The translations under genes were made by a program, and so were the position numbers. Below the pieces are notes generated by a model, which did not search any database, was not told where the DNA came from, and saw only the letters and a list, made by a program, of their open reading frames with translations. DNA of 17,030 nucleotides from Spirogloea muscicola (lineage: Eukaryota > Streptophyta > Zygnematophyceae > Spirogloeales > Spirogloeaceae): contig WELB01000214.1 of the NCBI GenBank assembly GCA_009602725.1, forward strand, positions 107,283 through 124,312. The letters are read 5' to 3'. Shown in pieces: positions 1-8,039 of this stretch. Numbering within the stretch: position 1 is the stretch's first letter; the number at the start of each line of letters is the position of its first letter.

Positions 1-200
1 GTTACTCTGATCTGCTGTTGCTCACACGTGGATACTGAGCAGCCATCTGCATCTCCCTCTGCACCATCTTGCACTTTGTAGTGTAGTCCTTTTTCAGCAC
101 CTCTTTCTTTGGCTTTGAACATTGTCCATTCTTTTTGGGTTGGCTTTGCCAGCCCCTCTTCTCAATGGGCGAGCACCTTCTCCTACCCGCTGCCCAGCGA
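1..200 (+). repeat. Retroelement 3'-UTR-like module (left edge copy)
   Basis: Two landmarks occur in fixed order. First is TGCTCACACGTGGATACTGAG at about 18-38, then about 100 bp later a hairpin with arms around GGGTTGGC / GCCAGCCC (137-155), followed directly by TCTCAATGGGCGAGCAC (160-176). The same order is found on the minus strand at 8235-8040, where it lies just downstream of a retrotransposon endonuclease-domain ORF. By analogy this is the 3' untranslated end of another element whose coding part lies left of the window. No coding capacity is apparent here. Confidence 0.5.
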
Positions 201-275
201 CTAGATCCGATCTTCGGCTGCTCCACAGGAATTTATTGAGCACCCACTGGCCATTTTCTAGAGTCGCTGTAAGCT

Positions 276-345
276 TTTAGCGCTTTTCTGGCCCCTTCCG
301 TTTTTCTCATTCCTTGTCTGGGCTGGCCACTGCCAGCCATCGCCC
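276..345 (+). repeat. Short internally deleted repeat copy
   Basis: The stretch TTTAGCGCTTTTCTGGCCCC (about 276-296), a pyrimidine-rich link, and then GGGCTGGCCACTGCCAGCC (320-338) resemble 9887-9955. In both places the 'AGCGCTT..CTGGCCCC' block is joined to the GGGCTGG hairpin through about 30 bp. In the longer copy at 8040-9001 about 0.75 kb, including the endonuclease ORF, separates the two blocks. It is therefore a second short derivative of that family, more diverged than the 9757-9985 copy. Confidence 0.4.
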
Positions 346-579
346 TCTTCTGTGATGAATTTCTTGCTCTGTGTGACCTTGTCTTCCACGTTCAACAACC
401 TGTCCTACAGCCATCACTTCCTGTCTCAATGTTGGAGGACCGGCAGACCGTCCTCGTCTTGGCGCAAACGCAGACGCACTCATGATCACAAAGTATTCAG
501 AGTATCTCAAAGTCTTGCCTGAACACACTACAGAACCGATGAGCACTCAGCTCCACCTGGTCGCACACAGATCTGGCAA

Positions 580-766
580 GCACACAGCGCCCCTCACCAC
601 ACAAAGCCGCCGCGCACACAGCGCCGTCTAGCCGCACTCAGCACCGCCGTGCACACAGCGCCGCCTACCCGCACTCAGAGCCGCCGCGCACACAGCGCCG
701 CCAAGCCGCACTCAGAGCCGCCGCGCACACAGCGCCGCCAAGCCGCACTCAGAGCCGCGAGATCGT
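580..766. repeat. 37-bp GC-rich minisatellite
   Basis: The anchor GCACACAGCGCC recurs at 614, 651, 688 and 725, exactly 37 bp apart, with a degenerate first copy at 580. Each unit also carries CCGCACTCAG. The last two units are nearly identical and the first two diverge, so the array looks recently expanded at its right end. All frames are low-complexity and I assign no gene. Confidence 0.85.
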
Positions 767-1089
767 TTTGGCCAATAATATCCTCAGCCAGGGCCTCCCT
801 TATCTAGGGAGACTCGCATCGGCCTAGCAGAATGAGCGGAATGGGTGATTCTACCAACCCACTGATTCACCATATTTCTATATTCAACATTCTGAAGAGT
901 CTTTCCTCTGATCCGGCTCGAAATGTGCTACTTCTTCTATCCGGCTGTGATGATTTCAAATCTGCAGTTGCTGAAGAGGGTTACTGAGCACCCATCCTCA
1001 GTAACTCCTTCACCCTGTGTGCTATTCGCATTCCATCCATTCAGGAGCTGTCGACCTTCTGTGGGCAAAGATGGCCCTTTGCAGCCCTT
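767..1089. other. No gene seen
   Basis: AT-richer unique-looking sequence between the minisatellite and the dispersed repeats. It contains a short inverted repeat, GTTACTGAG / CTCAGTAAC, at about 979-1005 (nine-bp arms), which matches the TTACTGAG core found in the other repeat modules. The small open frames show no domain-like composition. Confidence 0.4.
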
Positions 1090-1094
1090 GTGCA

Positions 1095-1440
1095 TTTGTT
1101 TGAGCTGGCCTCTCACAGCCATCGCCTCACTTTGGAAGAGCTCTTTCCTTTTCCTTGGAGACTGCGGCTGCTGATATCAAATGAGCTACGTCTTTCATTG
1201 CATGTAACCATATGTAACCCAGATCTTTGCCTCAGATTATTGCCAGACAAAATTACCGGCTTGGCCAGATTTCCCTCTGACCAGAGTACTGGCTCTGCTC
1301 ACAACTCTTTCATGTTGCTCAGTATAATTTTATGTTGTGCGCAACCGCGAGGTACACATCTTCCGGCGCCTTGGAATCTTGTCCAGTGTTTTTGAGCTGG
1401 TCCTTCACAGCCCTCGCCCCCTTTGAAAGAGCTTACTCTC
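1095..1440 (+). repeat. Two copies of a ~60-bp dispersed unit
   Basis: The unit begins GAGCTGGCCTCTCACAGCC at about 1102 and GAGCTGGTCCTTCACAGCC at about 1395. Each is followed by ATCGCC/CTCGCC, then a TTTGRAAGAGCT block and a pyrimidine-rich tail. Further copies are at 1709 (+) and 1827 (-), with shorter matches at about 320 and 2735. At 1164-1181 there is an 18-bp perfect inverse match to 3126-3143 in the 137-bp tandem repeat. No protein is supported. Confidence 0.5.
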
Positions 1441-1539
1441 CCGCTTCTTTTGGTCATTGCCTTGCAATGGAAGAAAAGTCTCTTAGGTAGGAAACATCAT
1501 TGTGTATCTTAGAAAGAGACACTTACCTTCCAAAGGAGA

Positions 1540-1700
1540 ATGTAGGGTTGAATGGTATTGGAGGGCCTGAATGGCCAAGTACAGTGGCAAGCACAAGGAC
1601 AAATGTACATCACCAAAGGGGGAAGGACTGTGAAAAGCCAGCCCGAGAAGACCCATAAGTAGTGGACAAGGTCCAAAGGAACAGCCCTTCCAGTGCATTC
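1540..1700 (-). repeat. Retroelement 3' region shared with 8070-8200
   Basis: The block GGCCAAGTACAGTGGCAAGC with GGACAAATG following (about 1572-1610) matches GGCCAAGTACAAAGGCAAGC with GGACAAATG at 8152-8185. An AGCCAGCCC hairpin arm follows at about 1639, then TGGACAAGGTCCAAAGG, a motif also seen at 2450 and 9686. Both blocks lie downstream, in minus-strand sense, of an endonuclease-domain fragment. They are probably 3' untranslated sequence of the same retrotransposon lineage, with the sub-blocks in a different order. Confidence 0.45.
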
Positions 1701-1845
1701 TCCTTTTTGGGCTGGCCAATCACAGCCATCGCCCTCGCTTAGAAGCGTGTTTCTCTCTTCCAATGCAAGACAATTGCAGTGAGAGAAGGACTCTTCCAGT
1801 TTAGCGCGATGGCTGTGATCGGCAAGCTCAGGAGAAAAGAGCAAA
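1698..1845. repeat. Foldback (imperfect palindrome) of the dispersed unit
   Basis: The left arm has GCTGGCCAATCACAGCCATC at 1711-1730 and the right arm has GCGATGGCTGTGATCGGCAA at 1806-1825. Near the centre, CTCTCTTCCAATGCAA pairs imperfectly with TTGCAGTGAGAGAAGG. The arms continue outward to about 1700 and 1843 with mismatches. It is best read as two copies of the ~60-bp unit inserted head to head, and could fold into a long hairpin if transcribed. Confidence 0.55.
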
Positions 1846-1945
1846 CGAGAATCAAAGGGGCAAAGTATAGGACTAAAGCACACAGCGCCCGAAGTGGCCG
1901 CTGGATGGCCAATATCCCCTGTTGAGCAGCCGCAGGTCGGAGAAA

Positions 1946-2400
1946 CTAGTCTCCGGGTAGCGGGTCCCCTTTTTTATAGCCAGAGGCCAAAGCACGACCA
2001 GCGCGCAGATGAAGCGCGTGTGCAATTGACCGTTGCAGGAGACTGACAGGCGCATGCAATATACCCGGACGAGAGAGCCTGCCGTTGGAGTTGGCCTGCT
2101 CATACTTAGGAACGTCAGGATTGCATTGCGCGCGAGGCGATGCAGGAGCTCGAACCACCAAGCTCCGAACGCCCCGTAAACGTCGATGGCAAGGGGCAAG
2201 GACTCGTCCTCCGGCGGATGATCTGCATACTTCAGCCTCCTTGCTCCGAGCGGCACTGACCACTGCATGCCCTGCCTTGGATGCAGATACAGTGGGGTTG
2301 GCTCGATCGAACGCATCTGTCGTCACCACGTCCGCAGATTAAGCGCGGTCCACCAGCCAGCGGGGGTGGCCAGCAGGTCGATTCGGCGGGCCGTCGCCCT
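1946..2400 (-). pseudogene. Decayed C-terminal fragment of a non-LTR retrotransposon polyprotein (REL-endo-like domain)
   Basis: Minus-strand pieces read in order RRIDLLATPAG, then DVVTTDAFDRANP and AGHAVVSAARSKEA, then LKYADHPPEDESLPLAID with GAFGAWWFELLHRLAR, and finally LQRSIAHALHLRAG. They fall in different frames, so several frameshifts separate them. The order (R-x-hydrophobic-D..., a hydrophobic DVV strand, AA..KE..KY, P.AID..G) matches the fragments at 8334-8903 and 9118-9660. It fits the restriction-like endonuclease at the C-terminus of R2/CRE/Dualen-type non-LTR elements. That family assignment comes from motif order, not a search. No reverse transcriptase precedes it, so the copy is 5'-truncated and dead. 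Confidence 0.6.
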
Positions 2401-2430
2401 TGTGCAGGAGTGTCAAAATCGACGTGTTAG

Positions 2431-2579
2431 AGGCCAGCCCACAGGGAAGGAAGGGACAGGGTCCGAAGGGGCCGGAAAGCGCTGAAGAGCTTGGCAGAGC
2501 TTACTTCTGTTTCCTTCTTACAAGTGAAGTCAGGCGTCCGGCTTTCGTGGCGGCGCTCCAGCTCCCCAAGTAGCTTGTC
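2431..2579 (+). repeat. GGCCAGCCCA...GGACAGGGTCCGAAGG repeat block and unassigned DNA
   Basis: GGCCAGCCCACAGGGAAGG followed by GGACAGGGTCCGAAGG (2433-2471) resembles GGCCAGCCCAAAGAAATGG with ACAAGGTCTGAAGG at 9668-9700, and more weakly 1639-1685. At 9668 the block lies just after the endonuclease fragment in the same sense; here it abuts the opposite end of a reverse-oriented fragment. That suggests nested or joined insertions. The rest of the interval shows nothing I recognise. Confidence 0.35.
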
Positions 2580-2748
2580 GGATTTGTTTGTTCTCACCCG
2601 TGGATACTGATGTCACCTTAGGCACCTTATTTTCGGTCTCCGTAGTATGTAGCCCTGTTTACTTTGCCCTAGACTCTGCCTGAAAAATGTATCGGCTTGA
2701 ATTGGCCTCCATTTCATTTCATGCTCCCCGTGCGCCTTCTCTCTCACA
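2580..2748 (+). repeat. ~167-bp dispersed repeat, copy A
   Basis: It runs from GATTTGTTTGTTCTCACCCG through TGGATACTGATGTC, GGTCTCCGTA, CTGCCTGAA, GGCTTGAATTGGCCTCC to GCGCCTTCTCTCT. Copy B at 9996-10162 follows the same path with scattered substitutions and few indels. Copy A lies about 0.6 kb upstream of the 3360 gene and copy B about 100 bp upstream of the glycosyltransferase start. The left part contains the CRTGGNTACT core shared by several modules in the window. Confidence 0.75.
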
Positions 2749-2875
2749 GCCGTCGCCACCGTTAGGATGAGGCTGTTGTGTCTGTGCTCCCGCTCGTTTG
2801 CTTTGCATCGCTGGGCTGGTCGCGCCCTTGCAGCAGCCTCTGCTTTGCGCAGCGCGGTTGCTCTTCCTCGCCTCA

Positions 2876-3146
2876 GCTCATCTGACTTCCTACTGCTGAC
2901 TCGGGGGTATTGAGGGCGCCCTGTCTGCCTAGCCTTTGGCTCCGTCATGAACACCTGTATGCATCTGGCTGGCAGTTTACAGCCGATTCTTTAATATCAG
3001 CAGCCGCTTTTTGCTCATCTGACTTGCTACTGCTGACACGGGGGTATTGAGGGCGCCCTGTCTGCCTAGCCTTTGGTTCCGCATAAACACCTGTATGCAT
3101 CTGGCTGGCAGTTCACAGCCGATTCTTTGATATCAGCAGCCGCTTT
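2876..3146 (+). repeat. 137-bp tandem duplication
   Basis: Unit 1 begins at 2876 and unit 2 at 3013, both with GCTCATCTGACTT. Both contain CGGGGGTATTGAGGGCGCCC, CTGTATGCATCTGGCTGGCA and ATATCAGCAGCCGCTTT. Unit 2 differs by a few substitutions and a small deletion near 3080. Each unit starts with a TGCTGACWCGGGGGTATTGAG version of the CGTGG-TACTGAG core, which ties the duplication to the dispersed retroelement modules. It ends about 210 bp before the ATG at 3360 and so may overlap the promoter. Confidence 0.85.
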
Positions 3147-3359
3147 GGTCGTGTGCCCAGCCCGGTGCCCATCCCAATAAACGGAAAGCTCCGAGGCGCG
3201 TCCCCAGGCGCGGGCAGGCCAGTGCCCCTCGCGGAGTGCCCAGCTGCGTCCTCGCCGCCTGGCCCCTCTCCCCCTGCGCCGCCTCGGAGGCCACCGAGCC
3301 CGCGTCCGGCCCAGCCCCATCGCCAGCGTCCCCCCTCCCTCCGGCTTCGCCCGCGCGCC

Positions 3360-4071
3360 ATGTCGTGGATATGGGAGAAGAGCCCCGCGTGGCGCGCCGC
3401 CGTGCGCCGCTCCCGCGTTGACCGCCGCTTCTTTGCCGCCTTCGCCTTCGCCTGCGTGGCGCTGCCCTGGGTTGCCGGATCCCTTACCATGGCCGCCTCC
3501 TCGGCGTACGAGAACGGCCGCCGCGACCGCGTGGCCGCCAAGTCTCGCCCGGACGCCAAGGTAGGCAGGCACGTCCTCACCTCGGACCTTGGCAGTCATG
3601 ATTGTAGAGCTGCTTTGCTGAGACCGCTGGTGGGTGCTGGTGCCATAGTTGTCTCCTGCAGCTTCGCTTACCCGGAGCGTCAGCCCCCTAGGTTCCTCTC
3701 AGTGCTGGTCCTCTTGCACCAATTGAGTACCGTGAGCTTGTCCAGTCTGCTCTCACCCTGATGGCAGAGCTTGACGTACTATGCCTCGTGCGCCGCGAGC
3801 CCGGCAGGCCCTTGCAAAGGTCAATAGCGAGAGATTGGGACAATTCTTGGACGAGATCAAGCACAAGGAAGACACTGATGATCGCTACAAGGCAGCCCTG
3901 CGTGGGGAGACCTTGACGGGAACCCCAACCTCCCGCATGCGAGGAGGTGGGGGAACCAGCATGCCTCACTTGCCTACTGGGCCTCAAAGCCGCTCGCCAC
4001 CCTCGACCACTGCCTCTCCCCAGGAGGAGCTTGCAAGCGCAGCAACATTTACGGCTCCTGCTGGAGGTTGA
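3360..4071 (+). CDS. Small single-pass membrane protein, function unknown (2-exon model, 154 aa)
   Basis: Exon 1 is 3360-3560: the ATG sits in a GCGCGCCATGTC context after a GC-rich leader, and the exon ends in frame before gtaggc. Exon 2 is modelled as 3808-4071, joined in phase 0 after ccggcag. Residues 1-23 are basic and start MSWIWEKSPAW; residues 24-43 form one hydrophobic helix (FFAAFAFACVALPWVAGSLT). Exon 2 opens with a charged segment (ERLGQFLDEIKHKEDTDDRY) and then AALRGETLTGTP. The last ~45 residues are Gly/Pro/Ser-rich and may be read-through of an intron. An N-terminal anchor plus soluble tail suggests an organelle or endomembrane protein, but I do not recognise a family. A better-looking acceptor lies at 3767, but its phase-0 frame stops at 3825. 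A TGTAA signal follows at 4203. Exon 1 is firm; the end is uncertain. Confidence 0.5.
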
Positions 4072-4573
4072 GCTTGCAGTGCCGATCACACCCACGCAAA
4101 AGGTGAGCTAAACTTCCAAAATTGCCAAGTATCACCTAACATTTTGAGATATGTTCTGCAATCAACTGGAAGTATCGAGGAAGCTTTTTTCTCTCTTGAA
4201 AGTGTAATATAATATGGACAGTCATTTTTGAAGTCATCGGCAACACAGCTGTGGTCATTAACGTACATTTTTCCATGAAACTCATTGTGGTCAGTGTGGT
4301 GGATTGAGCATTTAACTTCTGGAAAGAAGGGATTACCATTTTATACTTTATACCGAATTTCGGTGTCTGACAAGGACGTAACAATAGGTTTCTACAATTC
4401 TGGAGGCTCCACCACTAGAGTGGCACTGGGCTTGGAGCTGGCATTCTCTTTCTGGAGGGAGGCTCCCTTGCAAGACCGTAAGCATGCAGCTTCAGGTGCT
4501 TCAGGCATGCAGCAGTCGCTTGAGTGACCGTCAAAATGACTCGGCCCACTGGGAGCTCGTCGAGCAACAGTAA
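4024..4573 (+). other. Candidate alternative terminal exons of the 3360 gene
   Basis: The interval 4024-4102 has a strong acceptor (polypyrimidine then ccccag) and a strong donor (AAAAG/gtgagc). It reads RSLQAQQHLRLLLEVELAVP and then ITPTQK in one frame. The interval 4490-4573, after gcatgcag, continues in phase 0 as LQVLQACSSRLSDRQNDSAH and WELVEQQ, then stops at 4571-4573. Together they look like a helical C-terminus. Joining them to exon 2 through the donor at 3947 requires that exon's third frame, so either a frameshift exists upstream or these are not coding. Otherwise 4208-4992 shows no convincing gene. Confidence 0.3.
4203..4207 (+). terminator. TGTAA poly(A)-type signal
   Basis: TGTAA, the usual chlorophyte polyadenylation signal, occurs 132 bp after the modelled stop of the 3360 gene. 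The pentamer is common by chance, so its position is the only support. Confidence 0.3.
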
Positions 4574-4683
4574 ACGTTGGCAGCTTCCTCTTGAGTTCCC
4601 TGGGGTCTATGAGAACAGAAGGGTGCGATAAGCTATATAAGCAGTGTGCGGGAGTGCAAGCAAGGTATATCATCATTGAGAAT

Positions 4684-4725
4684 CTTACCACAACGTGATT
4701 CATGATTGAACCAAGTTGTGGTAAG
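4684..4725. repeat. Perfect 11-bp inverted repeat (hairpin)
   Basis: CTTACCACAAC at 4684-4694 is exactly complementary to GTTGTGGTAAG at 4715-4725, with a 20-base loop. It lies in the space between the converging 3360 (+) and cap methyltransferase (-) genes, about 45 bp after a TATATAAG sequence at 4633-4640. It has no U-tract typical of bacterial terminators, and its role is unknown. Confidence 0.6.
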
Positions 4726-4992
4726 CTGAAGAACATAATGTACGATGGCGGATGGTACAAGGTGATCAAGCTGCAGATACAGCTATTTCGTGAGCACCAG
4801 AGAAGCCTGTATGGGCAACTGGCAAAATTTCTTCAACTGGCAAATTTTGGCTGCACTGAAGAAGAGGGCTTGATAAGTGCATGCGCCAATCACTGACGAA
4901 GCACACCTGAGGACTCCCATTTTTTCATCTAAGACATTTTGCAGAGCAGACTGTGATGTAGAGATGATTGAAGGACAGACAGCCATAAGTAG

Positions 4993-7726
4993 CTATATGT
5001 GGACTATGTCCTCTGGTTCTATGCGCTTTGGAGTACTACGATTTAGCTGGCCATGTGCACTGACTGCTTCCTTATGAGAAATTCTTTCCTCATGGTGATT
5101 GAGCTCCCCGCTTTCCCGTGCTTTGTCCTCTCCTTGCTGTCCACCATTGTCAACCAAGAATTGCACATGAGTTTGAGGCGTGATGCATGTCATGGTAGAG
5201 GCATGAAAAGTGCTCCCAGCAAGGATATAAACAATGCCACATGCCTTCATTTGCCGAATCCAGGGTTCCTGACAGAGCACATTGCCATGAACAGAAGGAT
5301 TGGCATGACTACGACAACTAGGTGCATACCTTGGAAAATGCAAAAACAAGGTACAAATGTGCAGCATCCCACTCGTCTTCTGATATGCTCTCGGACCCTG
5401 CTTTACTGCAGCAATCAAAATCCTCGAACAGCCAAACTACAAAGCTCCTACAGGACATGGCTACAGGACATGCTCTACCCGAGTTCAAGCCTCCAGAGGA
5501 GCAAAGAAGCAAAAGTAGCAGCTCCCACAGTGAAGCATAGAGGCCAGCTTACATCTTGCTCCAAGAATCTTGAGCATGAGGTTGCCGAAGTCAGGCACCT
5601 CACTGTTACGTATAATGAAGTCGTGGAAGTTTTCCCGCAATCTCAGATGCAAGCCATACTACATGACATGAGCAGAAGACAAGCGATCAATGAACTCGAC
5701 AGCACCGCTGAATGTCATCATCTTATAGCTAATATCCATGGGTGCTATCATACTGTACAGTATGACTACGTGGTCTGCACGATCCAGACCTCCGCAGCGA
5801 GCGAAACCAGCACGTCGAAGGGCACCAACCACTCTGGACAATCGACTGCGTCCTGCATGGCCATGGAGCATGCAACTTCAACACAGAGAGTACGGCAAGA
5901 AGAAGCAGCAGTGAGCATTGAGGAGAGCTTGCGTGCCCACCTCCAAGTGAAAGTTGTACTCCAAGCCAAAAGGATTGACTGCGGGGAATTGCTGCTCAGG
6001 TGAGGCAACAAGTGCTTGGTGGTGATCAGTCCCCTTTCCTGCCATATTTTGCATAGCAACTCGCAGAACTTGCAGTTGCAATTCTTGGCAGCATCAAGAA
6101 GCATGCTGACAGAGAATGCCCTTCATGTTGACCATGCTCACCTTCAGCATGTAGTGCTCCGAGAAGGAAATTGCATAGACACGATTGCCAAAGTCAAGCA
6201 CCTGCGCTGTCCGCAAGCCATGAATGCGAAGTGGCCAGTCAAGATGTTGTAACCTGCTCATCCCCACAACCAACCATGAAAGCAGGCAATAGTTCGTCTT
6301 GTGCCACAATAGTCGAAGTGTAATGCACCTTGGCGGAGTTTGCGCACAATGACATTGGCATCAGGAAGCGTGCCAAAAAAGATGCCCCCAGGACGCAAGA
6401 GATCTGACACGTTCTTGAGAGCCTGCCGAGCACGTGCTTCTGTTTCAAACGAATAGTGGAATGCAAACTGCAAGCACCAAAGCATCAAAGCAGTAAGTTA
6501 GGTCAGCTACGAAGTAAACCTCAATGCACACGCCTTAGTACCAGTCCATGGCCTCATTAGATGCATAGACAGCAGTCCACCAAGGCAACATGTTGGAGCA
6601 AGCTGAGCTTCTGCCCCGACCTGACAGCTGATGGCGTCAAACGGAGTGTCCATTTTCAGGTGCTCCATCAAGGACACCTGAAGAACCGTGAAGAGTAGAA
6701 TGCAGCCAAGAGAATGCGCCCCTGATGAGCTTCTGGGAGCTTGACTGACAGCAAGCCCCAACTGGCTTGGGTGCTGCCTGTGCTTGTGCTCAGTGATCTG
6801 CAAGCTCCTCTAGTGCATTCGTTGATCTGCAAGCTCATCTAACGAACCTTCCAGCAGTCACCACATATAAGTCGGGCAGGGAAGCTTGGCAGCTGTCGCC
6901 GATCTTGACTTCCTTCTCCATTGTAGCGCATGCGGGCATCCTCTACCTGTGCACCAAGCAGGCAGGCACTTTGAGCTTCACAGCCGCTTCACACTGCAGC
7001 GCCATTATCTGATCTCCTGGCAGGGCTTGGGGTCCCGGTTGTGAGGCGCACCGAGCCACTTGCAATGTCGATCCCCACGAGGTAGCCAACGTGCGCCTTC
7101 TCCCACTTGATGAGATCCCCAAACTGCGATAAGGCCAAGTCAGATCCTTGAGCTTGGCAGCAGTGCAAGTTCCAGTTGCAGCTCCTTCTGTGCGACGCGG
7201 CAAGAGCAGGCAGGAACACCGCGGTCACCAGGAGTCTATGTAGTAGGAGCAGTGGAGATGTCCGGCAGCAATGTCATGGTGTCGGGAATGCTTCAACACC
7301 TTCCCGCAAGCCAGGTCCAAGACAGCGGCGCCCGGGCGCACGTACGTTTGTATCAAGACGCTCTTCACCTGCACTTCAACAGCAAGGGGGAGCGGAGTCC
7401 GGGCTTCAGTAGGCCGTCCATCTGGCCGTCCAGTGCGGTTGCTGAAGATGAATGGGAGGAGGCGCGTAGGCGAGGCGTGGCGGCCCGGCGCGAGGCTGCA
7501 GGCGGCTCCTCACCCAGTTGTTGAGCTTTTTGAGGTGGATGATGGTGCTGGCCTCCCGCTGCTGGTGGGACTGGTTCTCGCGCGAGTTGTAGAAGGCCGC
7601 CACCTGCCGCACGGCGGCCTCGGGGAGCGGCGCACCGCCGGCGCGGCGAGGGTGCTGTGCGGCGGCGGCGGCGGCGTCGTCGTTGGGCGGGCGCTTGCGC
7701 TTGGAGGCGGAGAGCGGCGGCTGCAT
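4993..7726 (-). CDS. mRNA cap guanine-N7 methyltransferase (12 exons, 381 aa)
   Basis: This enzyme transfers methyl from S-adenosylmethionine to N7 of the cap guanine of nascent mRNA, in the nucleus. Exons on the minus strand are 7726-7514, 7368-7300, 7123-7052, 6946-6848, 6677-6621, 6467-6329, 6206-6142, 5991-5941, 5852-5790, 5658-5553, 5397-5330 and 5136-4993. All introns are GT-AG and every junction keeps frame. Landmarks are STIIHLKKLNNW (60-71), SAM motif I LDLACGKFGD (88-97), VGIDIA (110-115), CGD (146-148), QFAFHYSFETEARARQAL (170-186), LRPGGIFFGTLPDANVI (194-210), FGNRVY (222-227), NPFGLEYNFHLE then DAVDCPEWLVPFDV (244-269), and EDEWDAAHLYLVFAF (318-332). This is the plant/animal RNMT/Abd1 order, and the length matches plant enzymes (about 370 aa). 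Residue 95 is Phe where the family has Gly. The last exon is a charged tail ending EPEDIVHI and is less certain. If intron 11 is retained, the stop is at 5318. Confidence 0.93.
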
Positions 7727-8039
7727 GGCGGCGCGGCGCCGCGCGGGCGGAGCATGGGGGCCGGGCTCCGGATTGTGAGCTCCCACTATAAAGTGCCTGC
7801 CTGCGTCTATCTCACACATGCACCATGGCTGGTGCATATATCTTGTTTCCTGCATCTCCCTGTTCACCACCTTGACGTATTCCTTGTTGTGGGTAGTCAG
7901 AGCTGCTCTCAAGAGGCAAAGAAGTGAAATGTACTACTTAAAGCTTGTGTCTGACTTCCTGTTAAAATGTGGGATGCTCCTCATACATCGGCATCCAGTT
8001 GGGAAACGAGGGTCATAGTTTCACCCAAATACCAGGATA
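7727..8039. other. Upstream region of the cap methyltransferase gene; weak repeat similarity
   Basis: No gene is seen. GC-rich sequence next to the ATG at 7726 gives way near 7780 to AT-richer DNA. The stretch TGCATCTCCCTGTTCACCACCTTGAC (about 7850-7875, split by substitutions) resembles TGCATCTCCCTCTGCACCAT in the left-edge module at 48-67, so the retroelement island may begin around 7800. I see no clear TATA box oriented toward the gene. Confidence 0.3.

Noticed and set aside
580-766. CRISPR-like array
   Set aside because: The 37-bp period includes the whole unit with no variable spacers. The context is eukaryotic, so it is a minisatellite.
2085-2485. Plus-strand open frames over the endonuclease remnant
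   Set aside because: They are antisense to the recognisable minus-strand retrotransposon fragment and have no motif of their own.
3066-3599. Two overlapping minus-strand open frames of 155-177 codons
   Set aside because: They are Arg/Gly/Ala-rich antisense reflections of the GC-rich leader and exon 1 of the plus-strand gene at 3360, with no domain-like sequence.
4392-4610. Minus-strand exon-like stretch after ctcatag (DPRELKRKLPTFTVAR or, in another frame, LLLLDELPVGRVILTVTQ)
   Set aside because: Two frames are open at once and neither connects to the cap methyltransferase. A plus-strand exon candidate overlaps it, so one is probably the shadow of the other. Not enough evidence to call.
5053-6003. 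Longest plus-strand open frame (316 codons)
   Set aside because: It lies antisense to exons 8-11 and part of exon 12 of the cap methyltransferase, whose exons are supported by family motifs and consistent splice phases. Its own translation has no recognisable motif and ignores the intron pattern.
7271-7927. Plus-strand open frame of 218 codons
   Set aside because: It is antisense to exons 1-2 of the cap methyltransferase and its promoter, and is Gly/Arg-rich without motifs.
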